From Arachidicoccus soli (GTDB taxonomy: Bacteria; Bacteroidota; Bacteroidia; Chitinophagales; Chitinophagaceae), in the NCBI RefSeq assembly GCF_003600625.1, contig NZ_CP032489.1, forward strand, positions 3,968,001 through 4,032,000: a stretch of 64,000 nt of DNA, in the 5' to 3' direction. A model generated the notes under the pieces. The model saw only the letters and a program-made list of their open reading frames with translations, did not search any database and had not been told where the DNA came from. The position numbers were made by a program, and so were the translations under genes. This document shows, piece by piece, positions 8,431-17,851 of the stretch; the first letter of the stretch is position 1, and each line of letters begins with the position of its first letter.

Positions 8431-9618
8431 TTGATAGATAAACAAAATAGGATTAAAGAAGAAGAGACCGCCGTGTTGGTAGGTGTGATTCAAGAAGGGC
8501 AAACAGAGACCGAACTTACTGAGTATTTGGACGAATTATCTTTTTTGGCAGAGACTGCAGGCGCGACAACCGTTAAACGTTTTCAACAGAAACTAATCCA
8601 GCCCGACAGCAGAACTTTCGTTGGTAAAGGAAAGTTAGAAGAAATAGCGAATTATATAAAAAATAAAAATATCGACTTGCTAATTTTTGACGACGAGTTA
8701 ACTGGCTCTCAAATCAAAAATATTCAGGAAGTAGTAAAAATAAAAACCATCGACAGGAGTGATTTAATTCTAGATATTTTTGCGCGTCGCGCACGCACCG
8801 CACAAGCAAAAGTACAGGTGGAGTTAGCACAATATCAATATATACTTCCACGCTTACGAGGTATGTGGTCCCACTTAGAAAGACAAGGTGCAGGTATCGG
8901 TTCGCGTGGACCGGGTGAAACCGAAATAGAAACGGATCGCCGTATTGTAAAAGACAAGATTTCATTGCTACGCAAACGACTTAAAGAAATAGATAAACAA
9001 TCATTTACGCAACGTAAAGAACGAGGCGAATTTATACGTGTTTCGCTGGTAGGGTATACAAACGTGGGCAAAAGCACCATAATGAATATCCTTAGCAAAA
9101 GTGACGTATTTGCAGAGAATAAATTGTTTGCCACATTAGACACAACAACCAGAAAACTGGTCTATGAAAACACTCCATTTCTTTTGAGTGATACAGTTGG
9201 TTTTATCCGAAAACTGCCACATCATTTGGTAGAAAGTTTCAAAAGCACTTTGGATGAAGTACGTGAAGCTGATATTTTAATTCATGTAGTAGATATTTCG
9301 CATGAACAACACGAAGATCAGTTAGGTATTGTAAATAAAATATTGCAAGAGATTGGGGTAGTAGATAAGCCGGTAATCACGGTTTTCAATAAAATGGATC
9401 TGTATGCCGAACGCAATTTTGATGAATGGTTGCAGGAAGATATTAAACTTCAAATATTGAAAGAGCTTAATGATAAATGGCATAATATCACCGAAGGCAA
9501 TAGCATTTTTATTTCTGCAAAAGAAAAGCAGAATATTGATGAATTACGCAATTTTATTTTAACCCGTGTACGCGAAATGTACACGATTCGTTACCCTTAT
9601 AAAACACAATATTTTTAA
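8431..9618 (+). CDS. hflX: Ribosome-associated GTPase HflX
   Basis: The 395-residue product has the N-terminal HflX domain (GVIQEGQTETELTEYLDELSFLAETAGA, FVGKGKLEEIANYI) and the GTP-binding domain with G1 GYTNVGKST, G3 DTVGFIRKLPHHLVESFKSTLDE and G4 NKMD. The glycine-rich linker GIGSRGPGETEIETDRR is also present. HflX splits stalled or heat-damaged 70S ribosomes in a nucleotide-dependent way. The start is a TTG at 8431: it gives MIDKQNRIKEEE, the usual N terminus, and no ATG is placed to replace it. The -7 element fits this start. Confidence 0.95.
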   Translation: MIDKQNRIKEEETAVLVGVIQEGQTETELTEYLDELSFLAETAGATTVKRFQQKLIQPDSRTFVGKGKLEEIANYIKNKNIDLLIFDDELTGSQIKNIQEVVKIKTIDRSDLILDIFARRARTAQAKVQVELAQYQYILPRLRGMWSHLERQGAGIGSRGPGETEIETDRRIVKDKISLLRKRLKEIDKQSFTQRKERGEFIRVSLVGYTNVGKSTIMNILSKSDVFAENKLFATLDTTTRKLVYENTPFLLSDTVGFIRKLPHHLVESFKSTLDEVREADILIHVVDISHEQHEDQLGIVNKILQEIGVVDKPVITVFNKMDLYAERNFDEWLQEDIKLQILKELNDKWHNITEGNSIFISAKEKQNIDELRNFILTRVREMYTIRYPYKTQYF

Positions 9619-9712
9619 TCGTACGTTTTGCATGTATGATAATACGATATGTTTTATTAGTTTTTGACGTCATTCTCGCATATTTGGGAAGCTCTTAAAT
9701 ATTTAATCAACA

Positions 9713-10030
9713 ATGCCCTTTTATAAAATTGCCGAAACTATTGCTGATATTGCCTTCAATAAGAATAATTTATGTAATGCGACTTTTGGCGGAAAACAAA
9801 TTACATTGGCAAAGAAAGAAACCCAATTATATGCCTTTGCTGAAAAATGCCCACATGCAGGCAGTTTATTATCTGAAGGCCATTTGGATGCAAAAGGGTG
9901 TATCGTTTGTCCATTACATGGTTATCGCTTTGCGCTACAAAATGGCAGAAATATAAGCGGGGAAGGCTATCAATTAAAAATATTTCCTACAGAAAAAAGA
10001 GAAGATGGTTGTTGGTATATAGAAATATGA
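9713..10030 (+). CDS. Small Rieske [2Fe-2S] ferredoxin-like protein
   Basis: The 105-residue protein is a single Rieske domain. The cluster ligands are visible as CPHAGSLLSEG and CPLHGYRF, that is CxH and CxxH boxes about 17 residues apart. It resembles the small subunit of nitrite reductase or the ferredoxin of ring-hydroxylating dioxygenases. No such catalytic gene is next to it, so the electron partner is unknown. It is probably cytoplasmic, as there is no signal peptide. It ends at a bidirectional terminator shared with dnaN. Confidence 0.9.
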   Translation: MPFYKIAETIADIAFNKNNLCNATFGGKQITLAKKETQLYAFAEKCPHAGSLLSEGHLDAKGCIVCPLHGYRFALQNGRNISGEGYQLKIFPTEKREDGCWYIEI

Positions 10031-10068
10031 AAAACCTGAAACACTTATTAGATAGTTCCAGGTTTTTT
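10030..10068. terminator. Bidirectional terminator between the Rieske gene and dnaN
   Basis: Arms AAAAACCTG and CAGGTTTTT form a 9-bp stem around a 20-base loop, with A and T runs on opposite sides. It overlaps the Rieske stop codon and lies 20 bp beyond the dnaN stop. Confidence 0.8.
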
Positions 10069-10087
10069 ATATTATACTCGAAGAAAC

Positions 10088-11200
10088 TTAATTAATCAAC
10101 AAAGGCATCATTAACAGCAATAAATCTTCGTTATCCTCCTGTTCAATTGGCTTTATCAACCCTGCTTTTGAAGGAGTAGAAAGTTCTACTTTAACCTCTT
10201 CCGTGTCAGCGGCACCGAGCATTTCACTTAAAAATTTTGCATTGAATCCAATCTGAATGGGTTCGCCATTATATTGGCAGGTTAAGCGCTCATTTCCTTC
10301 AAAGTTAAAATCAACATCTTGTGCGTTCAATAGTAATTCACTGCCAGAAATAGAGAGTACAACCAAGTTGGTACTTTTGTTTGCGAATACATTCAAACGA
10401 CGAAGCCCGCCCGCAAATGCGGCTTTATTCAAAGTCATCACATACGGGTTAGAAGCAGGAATGACTACTTTATAATCTGGAAAACGAGCATCAATCAAAC
10501 GACAGATAAGAGAAGTATTTTCATGTTTCACAAACAGGTGATTGGCAGTATGACTTATCGTTAATATGTCTTCATTATCTGGCAATACATTTCTTAGAAC
10601 ATTCAGTGGTTTTCGCGGAACAATAAAACTACCCGCTTCTCCGGGTGTTACGTCTGTACGTTTATATTTTACCAGGCGATGCGCATCTGTCGCAACAAAT
10701 TGGATTTCCTTTTCACTCAGTTCAAAAAATACGCCTGTCATGGCGGGACGTAAATCATCACTGCTCACCGCAAAAAGAGTTTTGTTGATGGCGGTTAATA
10801 ACGCAGAGCTTGGTATCGTAAAACTTTTAGAGGCCTCATCCGAAGGGTCTTTGGGGAAGTTCTCCGGATTTTCTCCCATAATTTTATACTTACCATTCTC
10901 ACTGGTAATCTCAATAGCAAAGCTTTCGTCAATGCTAAAAGTTAAAGGTTGATCGGGTAGGGCTTTCAGTGTGTCCAGCAATATTTTTGCAGGCACACAA
11001 AACCGATCATTTTCATTGCTTTCTATATTAATTTGAATGCGCATTACTGTCTCCAAATCGGTGGCAACAACAGTGAGTTTTTTTTCATTAATCTCAAACA
11101 GAAAATCTTCTAACACAGGCAATACAGTATTACTGCTAATAACGCCACTAATTTGTTGCAATTGTTTAAGTAAGGTCGAAGAAGAAACAATAAATTTCAT
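10088..11200 (-). CDS. dnaN: DNA polymerase III beta subunit (sliding clamp)
   Basis: The 370-residue protein has the three-domain clamp layout. It opens with MKFIVSSSTLLKQLQQISGVISSNTVLPVLEDFLFEI and contains VFFELSEKEIQFVATDAHRLVKY and the third-domain stretch PDYKVVIPASNPYVMTLNK. It ends in LLLLMMPLLIN, the usual hydrophobic C terminus that forms the clamp's protein-binding pocket. The homodimeric ring tethers the replicative polymerase to DNA. The gene is not next to dnaA or recF, which is normal in Bacteroidota. It is read leftward from ATG at 11200. Confidence 0.97.
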   Translation of the reverse strand: MKFIVSSSTLLKQLQQISGVISSNTVLPVLEDFLFEINEKKLTVVATDLETVMRIQINIESNENDRFCVPAKILLDTLKALPDQPLTFSIDESFAIEITSENGKYKIMGENPENFPKDPSDEASKSFTIPSSALLTAINKTLFAVSSDDLRPAMTGVFFELSEKEIQFVATDAHRLVKYKRTDVTPGEAGSFIVPRKPLNVLRNVLPDNEDILTISHTANHLFVKHENTSLICRLIDARFPDYKVVIPASNPYVMTLNKAAFAGGLRRLNVFANKSTNLVVLSISGSELLLNAQDVDFNFEGNERLTCQYNGEPIQIGFNAKFLSEMLGAADTEEVKVELSTPSKAGLIKPIEQEDNEDLLLLMMPLLIN

Positions 11201-11395
11201 CTGGGTAGTTTTTATTTATTTTAATTTTCAAACGGAACGTTTTCTTTTATTCCAACAAATCTTGAACTGCAATTTTACTAATTAGAAACGAAACAAGAAA
11301 AATTATTAACTAACATTGTTTATAACTTCGTTTTCTTTTCTTTTTTCTGAAAGCTTTAATTTCGCATTATCATCAAATTATAACCCTTTATTCCC

Positions 11396-11872
11396 TTGAA
11401 AATACAAAAACTTACACCTTCTCAAGCATTACAAAAAATAAAAATTTTCTGTGCTTATCAGGAAAGGAGCCATCAAGAAGTAAAAGATAAACTTTATGGC
11501 TTTGGGTTATACAGAATGGAAGTAGAAAATATTTTGGCGGAATTAATTTCAGAAAATTATTTAAATGAAGAGCGTTTCGCGAAAATGTTTGCTGGCGGAA
11601 AATATCGAATGAAGCAATGGGGTCGTATAAAAATTATAAACGAACTGAAATTAAAAAGAGTAAGTCCTTACAATATAAATATTGCAGTACATGAAATTGA
11701 TGAAAACGATTATTTACAAACTTTAGAAAAGCTGGCCTTAAAAAAGTGGCAAAGCCTGAAAGCTGATCAATACATTCTGCGGGAAGTCAAAACCACTAAA
11801 TATCTGATGCAAAAGGGCTTTGAAGTAAATTTGATAAAAACAGCTTTACAAAAAATACGAAGTAAAGAATAA
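11396..11872 (+). CDS. recX: RecX-family regulator of RecA
   Basis: The 158-residue protein shows RecX repeats: ALQKIKIFCAYQERSHQEVKDKLYGFGL, then VENILAELISENYLNEERFAKMFAGGKYRMKQWGRIKIINEL, and a third three-helix unit near the C terminus. RecX modulates RecA filament growth. recA is not in the window. The only plausible start is TTG at 11396, giving MKIQKLTPSQAL. It converges with mqnB; the two stop codons are 3 bp apart. Confidence 0.88.
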   Translation: MKIQKLTPSQALQKIKIFCAYQERSHQEVKDKLYGFGLYRMEVENILAELISENYLNEERFAKMFAGGKYRMKQWGRIKIINELKLKRVSPYNINIAVHEIDENDYLQTLEKLALKKWQSLKADQYILREVKTTKYLMQKGFEVNLIKTALQKIRSKE

Positions 11873-11875
11873 TTT

Positions 11876-12523
11876 CTACAAGAAGCCATTTTCGAGTATT
11901 TCAAAAGCTTTTACACAAACATTGTTGATTGAGTCTTTCAATTGCCAATGCTGCTTATTTCGCTCTCCAACATAATTAGAAATACCGCGGATCTGCAAAA
12001 ACGGAATTTGATATTGAAGGCCACAGTAATGCAATGCAGCACCCTCCATCGTTTCAATGCAACATTGATACTTAGTCTTTAAATTTTCAATTCGATGAGG
12101 CTTTGTAGAGATTTCATCAATGGTAACTCCTTTTACCAAGGGCAAATGCAACAAATTGAACTTCTTTAAAAAAGGGTTTTTTAATCCTAGATTTTGAAAA
12201 GGGAATTTATTTGATTCACATAAATTTAAATCAAAAATATCTTGCCAATCGCCATTTTCTTCAACACCGCAACTACCCAGAAACTCTTCATTTACAATAA
12301 CAACATCTCCCAAACCATATTTGGCATCAAAAGTTCCCGCAATCCCCACTTGAATAACTAAATTGGGCTTTTCAACCAACATCATCTTTTGAATTGAAAA
12401 AGTGCTTTGCATGATACCCACTCCGGATTCATGAAATTGAATATTTAGCCCGCTATTTTGCATCAACGAGTCTTTTAACGCTTCAACTTCAAATTTAGTG
12501 GCAGAGGTAATAATGATTTTCAA
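11876..12523 (-). CDS. mqnB: Futalosine hydrolase
   Basis: The 215-residue protein belongs to the nucleoside phosphorylase/hydrolase fold. It has the GIAGTFDAKYGLGDVVIVNEEFLGSCGVEENG segment and the METMEGAALHY-like motif ETMEGAALHYCG, then IRGISNYVGERNKQHW. The GxxEE block after DVVIVNEE and the long insert with NPFLKKFNL favour futalosine hydrolase (menaquinone synthesis by the futalosine route) over MTA/SAH nucleosidase. It removes hypoxanthine from futalosine. The other mqn genes are not in this window. The closest alternative is an MTA/SAH nucleosidase-like enzyme. Confidence 0.82.
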   Translation of the reverse strand: MKIIITSATKFEVEALKDSLMQNSGLNIQFHESGVGIMQSTFSIQKMMLVEKPNLVIQVGIAGTFDAKYGLGDVVIVNEEFLGSCGVEENGDWQDIFDLNLCESNKFPFQNLGLKNPFLKKFNLLHLPLVKGVTIDEISTKPHRIENLKTKYQCCIETMEGAALHYCGLQYQIPFLQIRGISNYVGERNKQHWQLKDSINNVCVKAFEILENGFL

Positions 12524-12812
12524 CTGTTTAATTTTATTCTTTTCAATTGTCAGATGGAAATCGATGATTCACGAACTCCATCTTAAAAATAAAAATATCG
12601 TGAGTAATGCTGTTCAATAATCAGCGCTTTAGCTGTATCGCAGACCTATAGGCATTTCATTTAGCAAAAGTAAAAATTAAAAAGTCAAAAATTCACAAAT
12701 GAGCATTTATAAGTGATAAAACCTTGTCATACTGTCAGCAAAACAGCTTTGGTACTCTCTTTGATTTAGGTGTTTCTACTAATTTTTACTTTTAAATTTT
12801 AATTTGAACAAT
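12524..12812. other. 289-bp divergent spacer between mqnB and htpG
   Basis: No gene is visible. It carries the sigma-54-like htpG promoter at 12749-12765 and the repeated TGTCA half-sites just upstream of it (12725-12737). Confidence 0.5.
12749..12765 (+). promoter_or_regulatory. Sigma-54-like (-24/-12) promoter of htpG
   Basis: TTGGTAC followed by five bases and TTTGAT matches the -24/-12 consensus TTGGCAC-N5-TTGC at most positions, with the correct 10-bp GG-to-TG spacing. The expected start point, about 12 bp after the -12 box, gives a leader of some 35 bases before the htpG ATG. TGTCA occurs twice in the 24 bp upstream and could be part of an activator site. Confidence 0.45.
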
Positions 12813-14621
12813 ATGGAAAAAGGTCAAATAAGGGTACAAACGGAAAATATCTTTCCAATTATTAAGAAATTCTTATACAGCGAACACGACATTTTTTTAC
12901 GCGAGTTAATAAGCAACGCAGTAGACGCATCGCAAAAAATAAAGACCCTTTCTTCCATTGGCGAAGCTAAAGGGGAATTGGGTGATTTACGCATTGATGT
13001 TTCTTTAGATAAAGAAAATAAAACCTTAACGATTGCCGACCATGGCGTAGGAATGACGGCAGAAGAAGTAGATAAATATTTAAATCAAGTGGCATTTAGC
13101 GGGGCCGAAGAATTTTTGAATAAATACAAAGATGCCAGTATTATCGGGCATTTTGGCCTCGGTTTTTATAGTGCATTTATGGTAAGTGACAAAGTGGATG
13201 TCTATACCAAAAGCTTTAAAGACGAGCCGTCTACTTTCTGGAGCTGTGACGGAAGCCCTTCTTATGAAATCGGCGAAACCGAAAAACAAGAACGCGGAAC
13301 AAAAATTGTCTTGCATATCAATAGTGACAGTGAAGAATTTCTAGACGCGGATAAAATTCGAGGCATTTTAGAGAAGTTCTGTAAGTTTTTACCTATCCCC
13401 ATTTTCTTTGAAGACAAACAAATAAATAACACAGCACCTCTCTGGGTAAAAAAGCCTTCAGAATTAACTGATGAAGATTATAAAAACTTCTACAAGGAAT
13501 TATATCCATTTGGAGAACCTCCTTTATTTTGGATTCACTTAAATGTAGATTATCCATTTAACCTAACGGGCATTTTATATTTCCCCAAGATCAAACAGAG
13601 TTACGAAATACAAAAAGACAAAATACAATTATACAGCAATCAGGTTTTTGTAACTGATGAAGTAAAAGATATTGTTCCCGAATTTTTGATGTTGTTGCAT
13701 GGCGTTATCGACAGCCCGGATATTCCGTTAAATGTGAGCCGTAGCTATTTACAAGGAGACCCGAATGTCCGTAAAATAAACGCTCATATTACCAAAAAAG
13801 TTTCTGATAAATTAGAGGAAATTTTCAAAAATGACCGCAAGTCTTTTGAAGAAAAATGGGAAAGTATTGGTTTGTTTGTGAAATATGGTATGATGACTGA
13901 AGACAAATTTCTCGACAAAGCCAATAAGTATTTCTTAATGCAAGATGCGCAGGAAGAAAAACAGTTTTATACCTTGGAGGAATATAAAACAGCTGTTGAA
14001 GCGTTGCAAAAGAACAAAGAAGGGAAATATGTCATCTTATATACTACCGATTTGGTACAACAAGATGCATACTTAAAGGCCTGTGCAGAAAAAGGCTATA
14101 AAGCCGTTCGATTTGAGACCATTGTGGATGCTGCTTTTGTGAATAATATGGAAATGAAATGGAGTGATGTGCAGTTTACACGCGTCGATGCAGATATAGT
14201 AGATAATCTGATTGACAAAAATGAAAGCACAGAAAGTGTTTTAAGTAAAGACGAAGCAGAAAGCCTGAAATCACTGTTTGGCCTGCAAATACCCAATTTA
14301 AATGTAACTGTAGAAGTAAAAGGTTTAAGTCCGGAAACTGCACCCGTGCTGGCAACACGCCCCGAATTTATGCGTCGCATGAAAGATATGGGCGCCGTAA
14401 GCGGCGGTATGGCTTCCTTCTATGCGACGATGCCCGACGAAGTTACCTTGACCGTAAATGGCAATCACCCCATTTATCAAACATTATTGAAAGAAAAAGA
14501 CAAAACGCAGCAGGAAAAACAAACCCGTAATCTAGCTGACCTGGCTTTACTTTCACAAGGATTGTTGAAGGGAAGTAACTTGACTGATTTTATCAATAGA
14601 AGTGTGGAGTTGATGAGCTAG
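12813..14621 (+). CDS. htpG: Molecular chaperone HtpG (bacterial Hsp90)
   Basis: With the ATG at 12813 the protein is 602 residues (MEKGQIRVQTENIFPIIKKFLYSEHDIFLRELISNAVDA); a TTG nine bases earlier is less likely. The N-terminal GHKL ATPase shows ELISNA, DHGVGM and GHFGLGFYSAFMV. The middle domain has the LNVSRSYLQGDPNVRKI segment and the C-terminal dimerisation domain is present. The protein is slightly shorter than E. coli HtpG. It is an ATP-driven cytoplasmic chaperone for client proteins under stress. It is monocistronic, between a sigma-54-like promoter and a strong terminator. Confidence 0.97.
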   Translation: MEKGQIRVQTENIFPIIKKFLYSEHDIFLRELISNAVDASQKIKTLSSIGEAKGELGDLRIDVSLDKENKTLTIADHGVGMTAEEVDKYLNQVAFSGAEEFLNKYKDASIIGHFGLGFYSAFMVSDKVDVYTKSFKDEPSTFWSCDGSPSYEIGETEKQERGTKIVLHINSDSEEFLDADKIRGILEKFCKFLPIPIFFEDKQINNTAPLWVKKPSELTDEDYKNFYKELYPFGEPPLFWIHLNVDYPFNLTGILYFPKIKQSYEIQKDKIQLYSNQVFVTDEVKDIVPEFLMLLHGVIDSPDIPLNVSRSYLQGDPNVRKINAHITKKVSDKLEEIFKNDRKSFEEKWESIGLFVKYGMMTEDKFLDKANKYFLMQDAQEEKQFYTLEEYKTAVEALQKNKEGKYVILYTTDLVQQDAYLKACAEKGYKAVRFETIVDAAFVNNMEMKWSDVQFTRVDADIVDNLIDKNESTESVLSKDEAESLKSLFGLQIPNLNVTVEVKGLSPETAPVLATRPEFMRRMKDMGAVSGGMASFYATMPDEVTLTVNGNHPIYQTLLKEKDKTQQEKQTRNLADLALLSQGLLKGSNLTDFINRSVELMS

Positions 14622-14636
14622 AAGGTGTTTAACTTG

Positions 14637-14677
14637 AAAAATAGCCAATTTGAAAATATACAAATTGGCTATTTTTT
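14637..14677. terminator. Strong bidirectional terminator after htpG
   Basis: A perfect 16-bp stem (arms 14637-14652 and 14661-14676, core ATAGCCAATTTG) has an 8-base loop and runs of A and T at the two sides. It separates htpG from the convergent phosphoesterase gene. Confidence 0.92.
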
Positions 14678-14722
14678 ACTTCATAAATCTATTTCCTATA
14701 TATTTTAATTTACAAGCTAACG

Positions 14723-16006
14723 CTATTTCCACTTAACAATCATAGTGTTCATCGTATTGTAAGGCTTCCCGTGATAATTTGGCTTACCGTGCCTAACAGT
14801 ATATATTAAATTCATGTCTTTATTAATTTCCGATATAGACATAGTTTTTAGACTTTCGTACATTGCCTTCTTGGGGTCTGTATGAAAAACCGTAGTGAAT
14901 TGATAGGTTTTATTCCCCCAAGATGCTGCACTGACGCTGGAATAATAAGTTGTAAAATTGATAGGTTTCAGCGATTGAGGATCAAAGCTAACTAATTTAA
15001 ATGCTGGATTGTTCCCGTGTATAGGTGTTATACCCGGGCAAGAAATAGCTACTTGAGTCATCTTTTTCCCTGTGGAATCGTATAATAAACGCAGCTCGTC
15101 CATATGCGTATGTCCATAAAAAATACCGACAATTGTAGATTGATATTTATCTGAGAGAGACAAAAAACTATTAAGCCAAAGGTTCTTCTTAGATGGCAAT
15201 AATGCCCAATCTTTACCAGGCGGTATATGCATGGCGATATACACCTTTTCACCTTTGGACTGAGCATCCTTCAATTGTTCAGAGAGCCAATTCATTTCTG
15301 TATTGCCGGCCTTTATTTGTGAAATACCGTCTACCGAATGATATTTTTTTGCAAAAATGTTTGAATTGAGAGCGATCACCCTTAATCCATTTATGATCAA
15401 TGCCGAATAATAACCCATCGTTGTATCAGGCATTGAAATAATATGTGTAGCAAGCTTCTTTGTTGATACGTTTAAAGCCGGAAAAGCCAAAATAGATTCA
15501 TCAACTAATGAAAAAAGCGTTTGCTTATTTTGATTAGCAAAAGAATAATAATCCCCGGCAATAGGATCATTGTTACCAGGTATATAAAAAAGGGGAATAC
15601 CATTTTTAGCCACGAGTTTTCTAAGATCGGAAAGCACTGTCATAATATTTTTATTGTGCGCAGCTAACTTTTCTCCTGTTAAAAAGCAACCCGTAATACA
15701 CTTATAATGTGCAGGCAAATCACCCGTACACATAACAAATTTTGGAGGATCAGGGCTATTTAAAATAGAGTCTAATTTTATGGTACAATTTTGCCACAAG
15801 TCAAGTCCTGTATCTTGAGTGGAGTCAGTCTTATGGCGAGAAGCATCTAAGTGTATATCTGAAAGAAACAAAAAGTATGCGCCATTCTTTACCAGCTGCG
15901 CGCTATTGCTATTAATTGCTTCTTGCGGCGTTTTGCATCCCCAAAGATTTAATGACATTAATATAAATATGAGAAACCTAATGGCGGAACTTCTATTGAA
16001 CATCAT
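14723..16006 (-). CDS. Lipoprotein metallophosphoesterase, acid-sphingomyelinase-like
   Basis: The 427-residue protein begins with a lipoprotein signal (lipobox LWGC, acylated Cys near residue 24). The calcineurin-type metal motifs are in order: FLFLSDIHLDASRH (DxH), CTGDLPAH (GDxx), YIPGNNDPIAGDYY (GNND), AMHIPPGKD and FYGHTHMDEL (GHxH). The GNNDP block and overall order resemble the acid sphingomyelinase-like phosphodiesterases of eukaryotes. Expected at the outer membrane or periplasm, it may hydrolyse phosphodiesters or pyrophosphates of lipids or nucleotides. The exact substrate is unknown. It is monocistronic, with its 3' end at the htpG terminator. Confidence 0.87.
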   Translation of the reverse strand: MMFNRSSAIRFLIFILMSLNLWGCKTPQEAINSNSAQLVKNGAYFLFLSDIHLDASRHKTDSTQDTGLDLWQNCTIKLDSILNSPDPPKFVMCTGDLPAHYKCITGCFLTGEKLAAHNKNIMTVLSDLRKLVAKNGIPLFYIPGNNDPIAGDYYSFANQNKQTLFSLVDESILAFPALNVSTKKLATHIISMPDTTMGYYSALIINGLRVIALNSNIFAKKYHSVDGISQIKAGNTEMNWLSEQLKDAQSKGEKVYIAMHIPPGKDWALLPSKKNLWLNSFLSLSDKYQSTIVGIFYGHTHMDELRLLYDSTGKKMTQVAISCPGITPIHGNNPAFKLVSFDPQSLKPINFTTYYSSVSAASWGNKTYQFTTVFHTDPKKAMYESLKTMSISEINKDMNLIYTVRHGKPNYHGKPYNTMNTMIVKWK

Positions 16007-16093
16007 AAATATTTGAGCGCTACCTGTTATTTAAAGCCTGAATATATAAAATTAAATACCGATTGAAGCTTTCATTCAACCTATTGGAGCATC

Positions 16094-16888
16094 TCATCGG
16101 CTATTATCCCCATCTATCCAACCACCCAAAGCCCCTAAAATGCTACCTTCTCCTTTTTGCTTATACGTGCCATAAGCCAGGATTCTTCCGGCTAAACGGC
16201 TAATGGGTAAAGTTTGTACCCATACAGTTCCAGGGCCTTGTAATAAAGCGAAGAATACCCCTTCTCCACCAAATAATGTATTTTTAATCCCCCCAATAAA
16301 TTCTATATCATAGCTTACACTTGCCGTAAATCCTACAATGCACCCTGTATCAATCTTTAGCCTTTCTCCTGGTTCTAATACACGCTCAACAATATGTCCG
16401 CCAGCATGCATAAACGCCATACCGTCACCTTCTAATTTTTCCATTATGAACCCTTCACCTCCAAAGAGCCCGGTGCCTAATTTTTTTTGAAATTCAATGC
16501 TTATTGAAACACCTTTGGCTGCACAAAGAAAAGCATCTTTTTGACAGATCACTTTCCCGCCCAATTCATTTAAATTTAAAGGAATAATCTTCCCCGGATA
16601 AGGAGCAGCAAAAGAAACATGTTTTTTGCCTAGCGGAGAAATATTCGTATAAGCCGTCATAAACATATTTTCTCCTGCGAGTAATCTTTTGCCGGCAGAA
16701 AAAAGTTTATCAAGAATACTATTATTTTGTGCACTCCCGTCACTAAAAATAGTTTGCATTTGTATACCGTCGTCCATCATCATAAAACTTCCCGGTTCGG
16801 CAATGGCTGTTTCCTGAGGATCCAACTCAACTTCGACATATTGCATTTCTTCCCCAATAATCTTATAGTCTATTTCGTGATTTTGCAT
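16094..16888 (-). CDS. AIM24/TIGR00266 family protein
   Basis: The 264-residue protein is a glycine-rich beta-sandwich of the AIM24 family. Typical segments are MQYVEVELDPQETAIAEPGSFMMMD, ISPLGKKHVSFAAPYPGKIIPLNL, GGEGFIMEKLEGDGMAFMHAGG and FGGEGVFFALLQGPGTVWVQTLP. The family is widespread, and its biochemical role in bacteria is not established. No signal peptide is present. It is 23 bp downstream of the MscS-type channel gene on the same strand, so the two are probably co-transcribed. Confidence 0.9.
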   Translation of the reverse strand: MQNHEIDYKIIGEEMQYVEVELDPQETAIAEPGSFMMMDDGIQMQTIFSDGSAQNNSILDKLFSAGKRLLAGENMFMTAYTNISPLGKKHVSFAAPYPGKIIPLNLNELGGKVICQKDAFLCAAKGVSISIEFQKKLGTGLFGGEGFIMEKLEGDGMAFMHAGGHIVERVLEPGERLKIDTGCIVGFTASVSYDIEFIGGIKNTLFGGEGVFFALLQGPGTVWVQTLPISRLAGRILAYGTYKQKGEGSILGALGGWIDGDNSR

Positions 16889-16911
16889 GTTGTAAATATT
16901 ATTTATAAAAA

Positions 16912-17754
16912 TTAGGATAAGTTTTCTTCGGCTTTTTTATCAGAAATAATACGCATTTCTGTTTGAGGCACTGGAATAGAAATATCATTTTGATCAAAGG
17001 CCGTCTTTATATTTTCCCTGTTTCTAAAGAGTGCCGGCCAATAATCGGCCGACATTGCCCAGGCACGCACAATTAAATTTACGGAACTGTCTCCAAACTC
17101 ACTCACATGCACTTCTGGTGGAGGTGTTTTCAAAATAAATGTATCCTTTCCAAGAAGGTCTAAGATCACAGCTCTGGCCTTTTCCACATCTGTTTTATAA
17201 GTTATACGCACATTTAGTTCCATTCGACGGCTATCCTTTTGCGAATAATTTGTAATAACTGCGTTGGCCAATGGCCCATTGGGCGCATAAACAGCCATGC
17301 CATCAGGCGTTTTTAATGTAGTATATAAGATATCGATTTTTTCCACGGTACCTGATACCGCATTAGAAGAGGTAATAAAATCGTCTACTCTAAATGGTTT
17401 AAATAATAAAATTAATACCCCTCCTGCGAAATTGGAGAGACTTCCTTGTAATGCCAGACCAATGGAAAGTCCGGCAGCGCCTATTACCGTGAGAAAAGAT
17501 GTGGTTTCAATTCCCATCATAGAAACCACTGTAAGAATCAATAAAATATATAAACTAAAGCGAATGATACTTCTTAAAAAGTCTCGTAGAGAAATATCTA
17601 CATCTTTTGATTCAAAACGACGATTAATAAATTTGATGATTACTTTTATCAGCCATTTCCCAACAAAGAAAATGATAATGGCCAAAACTATATTTAAACC
17701 TTTGGTCAAAATTAAAGCTTTCAAAAATGACAAGATATTTTGTGGTTCTTTCAT
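16912..17754 (-). CDS. Small-conductance mechanosensitive channel, MscS family
   Basis: The 280-residue protein has three membrane helices (about residues 17-37, 64-84 and 88-118). The pore-lining helix contains the conserved Gly/Ala pattern VIGAAGLSIGLALQGSLSNFAGGVLILLFKPFRVDDFI. The cytoplasmic beta domain follows with the PNGPLANAVITNYS segment. It should form a heptameric inner-membrane channel that opens under membrane tension after osmotic downshock. The length matches the short E. coli MscS (286). Upstream partner of the AIM24-family gene. Confidence 0.95.
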   Translation of the reverse strand: MKEPQNILSFLKALILTKGLNIVLAIIIFFVGKWLIKVIIKFINRRFESKDVDISLRDFLRSIIRFSLYILLILTVVSMMGIETTSFLTVIGAAGLSIGLALQGSLSNFAGGVLILLFKPFRVDDFITSSNAVSGTVEKIDILYTTLKTPDGMAVYAPNGPLANAVITNYSQKDSRRMELNVRITYKTDVEKARAVILDLLGKDTFILKTPPPEVHVSEFGDSSVNLIVRAWAMSADYWPALFRNRENIKTAFDQNDISIPVPQTEMRIISDKKAEENLS

Positions 17755-17851
17755 GCAATTTTTTTATTTTTAAAATACTGCGGCTAAGGTACAAAAATCC
17801 TTTTCGAGGTCAAATGATACAGGAATGTTTTAATATTTACTTAAAATTGTT

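Noticed and set aside
9729-10095. Two overlapping frames on the plus strand at the Rieske gene
   Set aside because: They are out-of-frame readings of the Rieske gene and its terminator, with no domain content.
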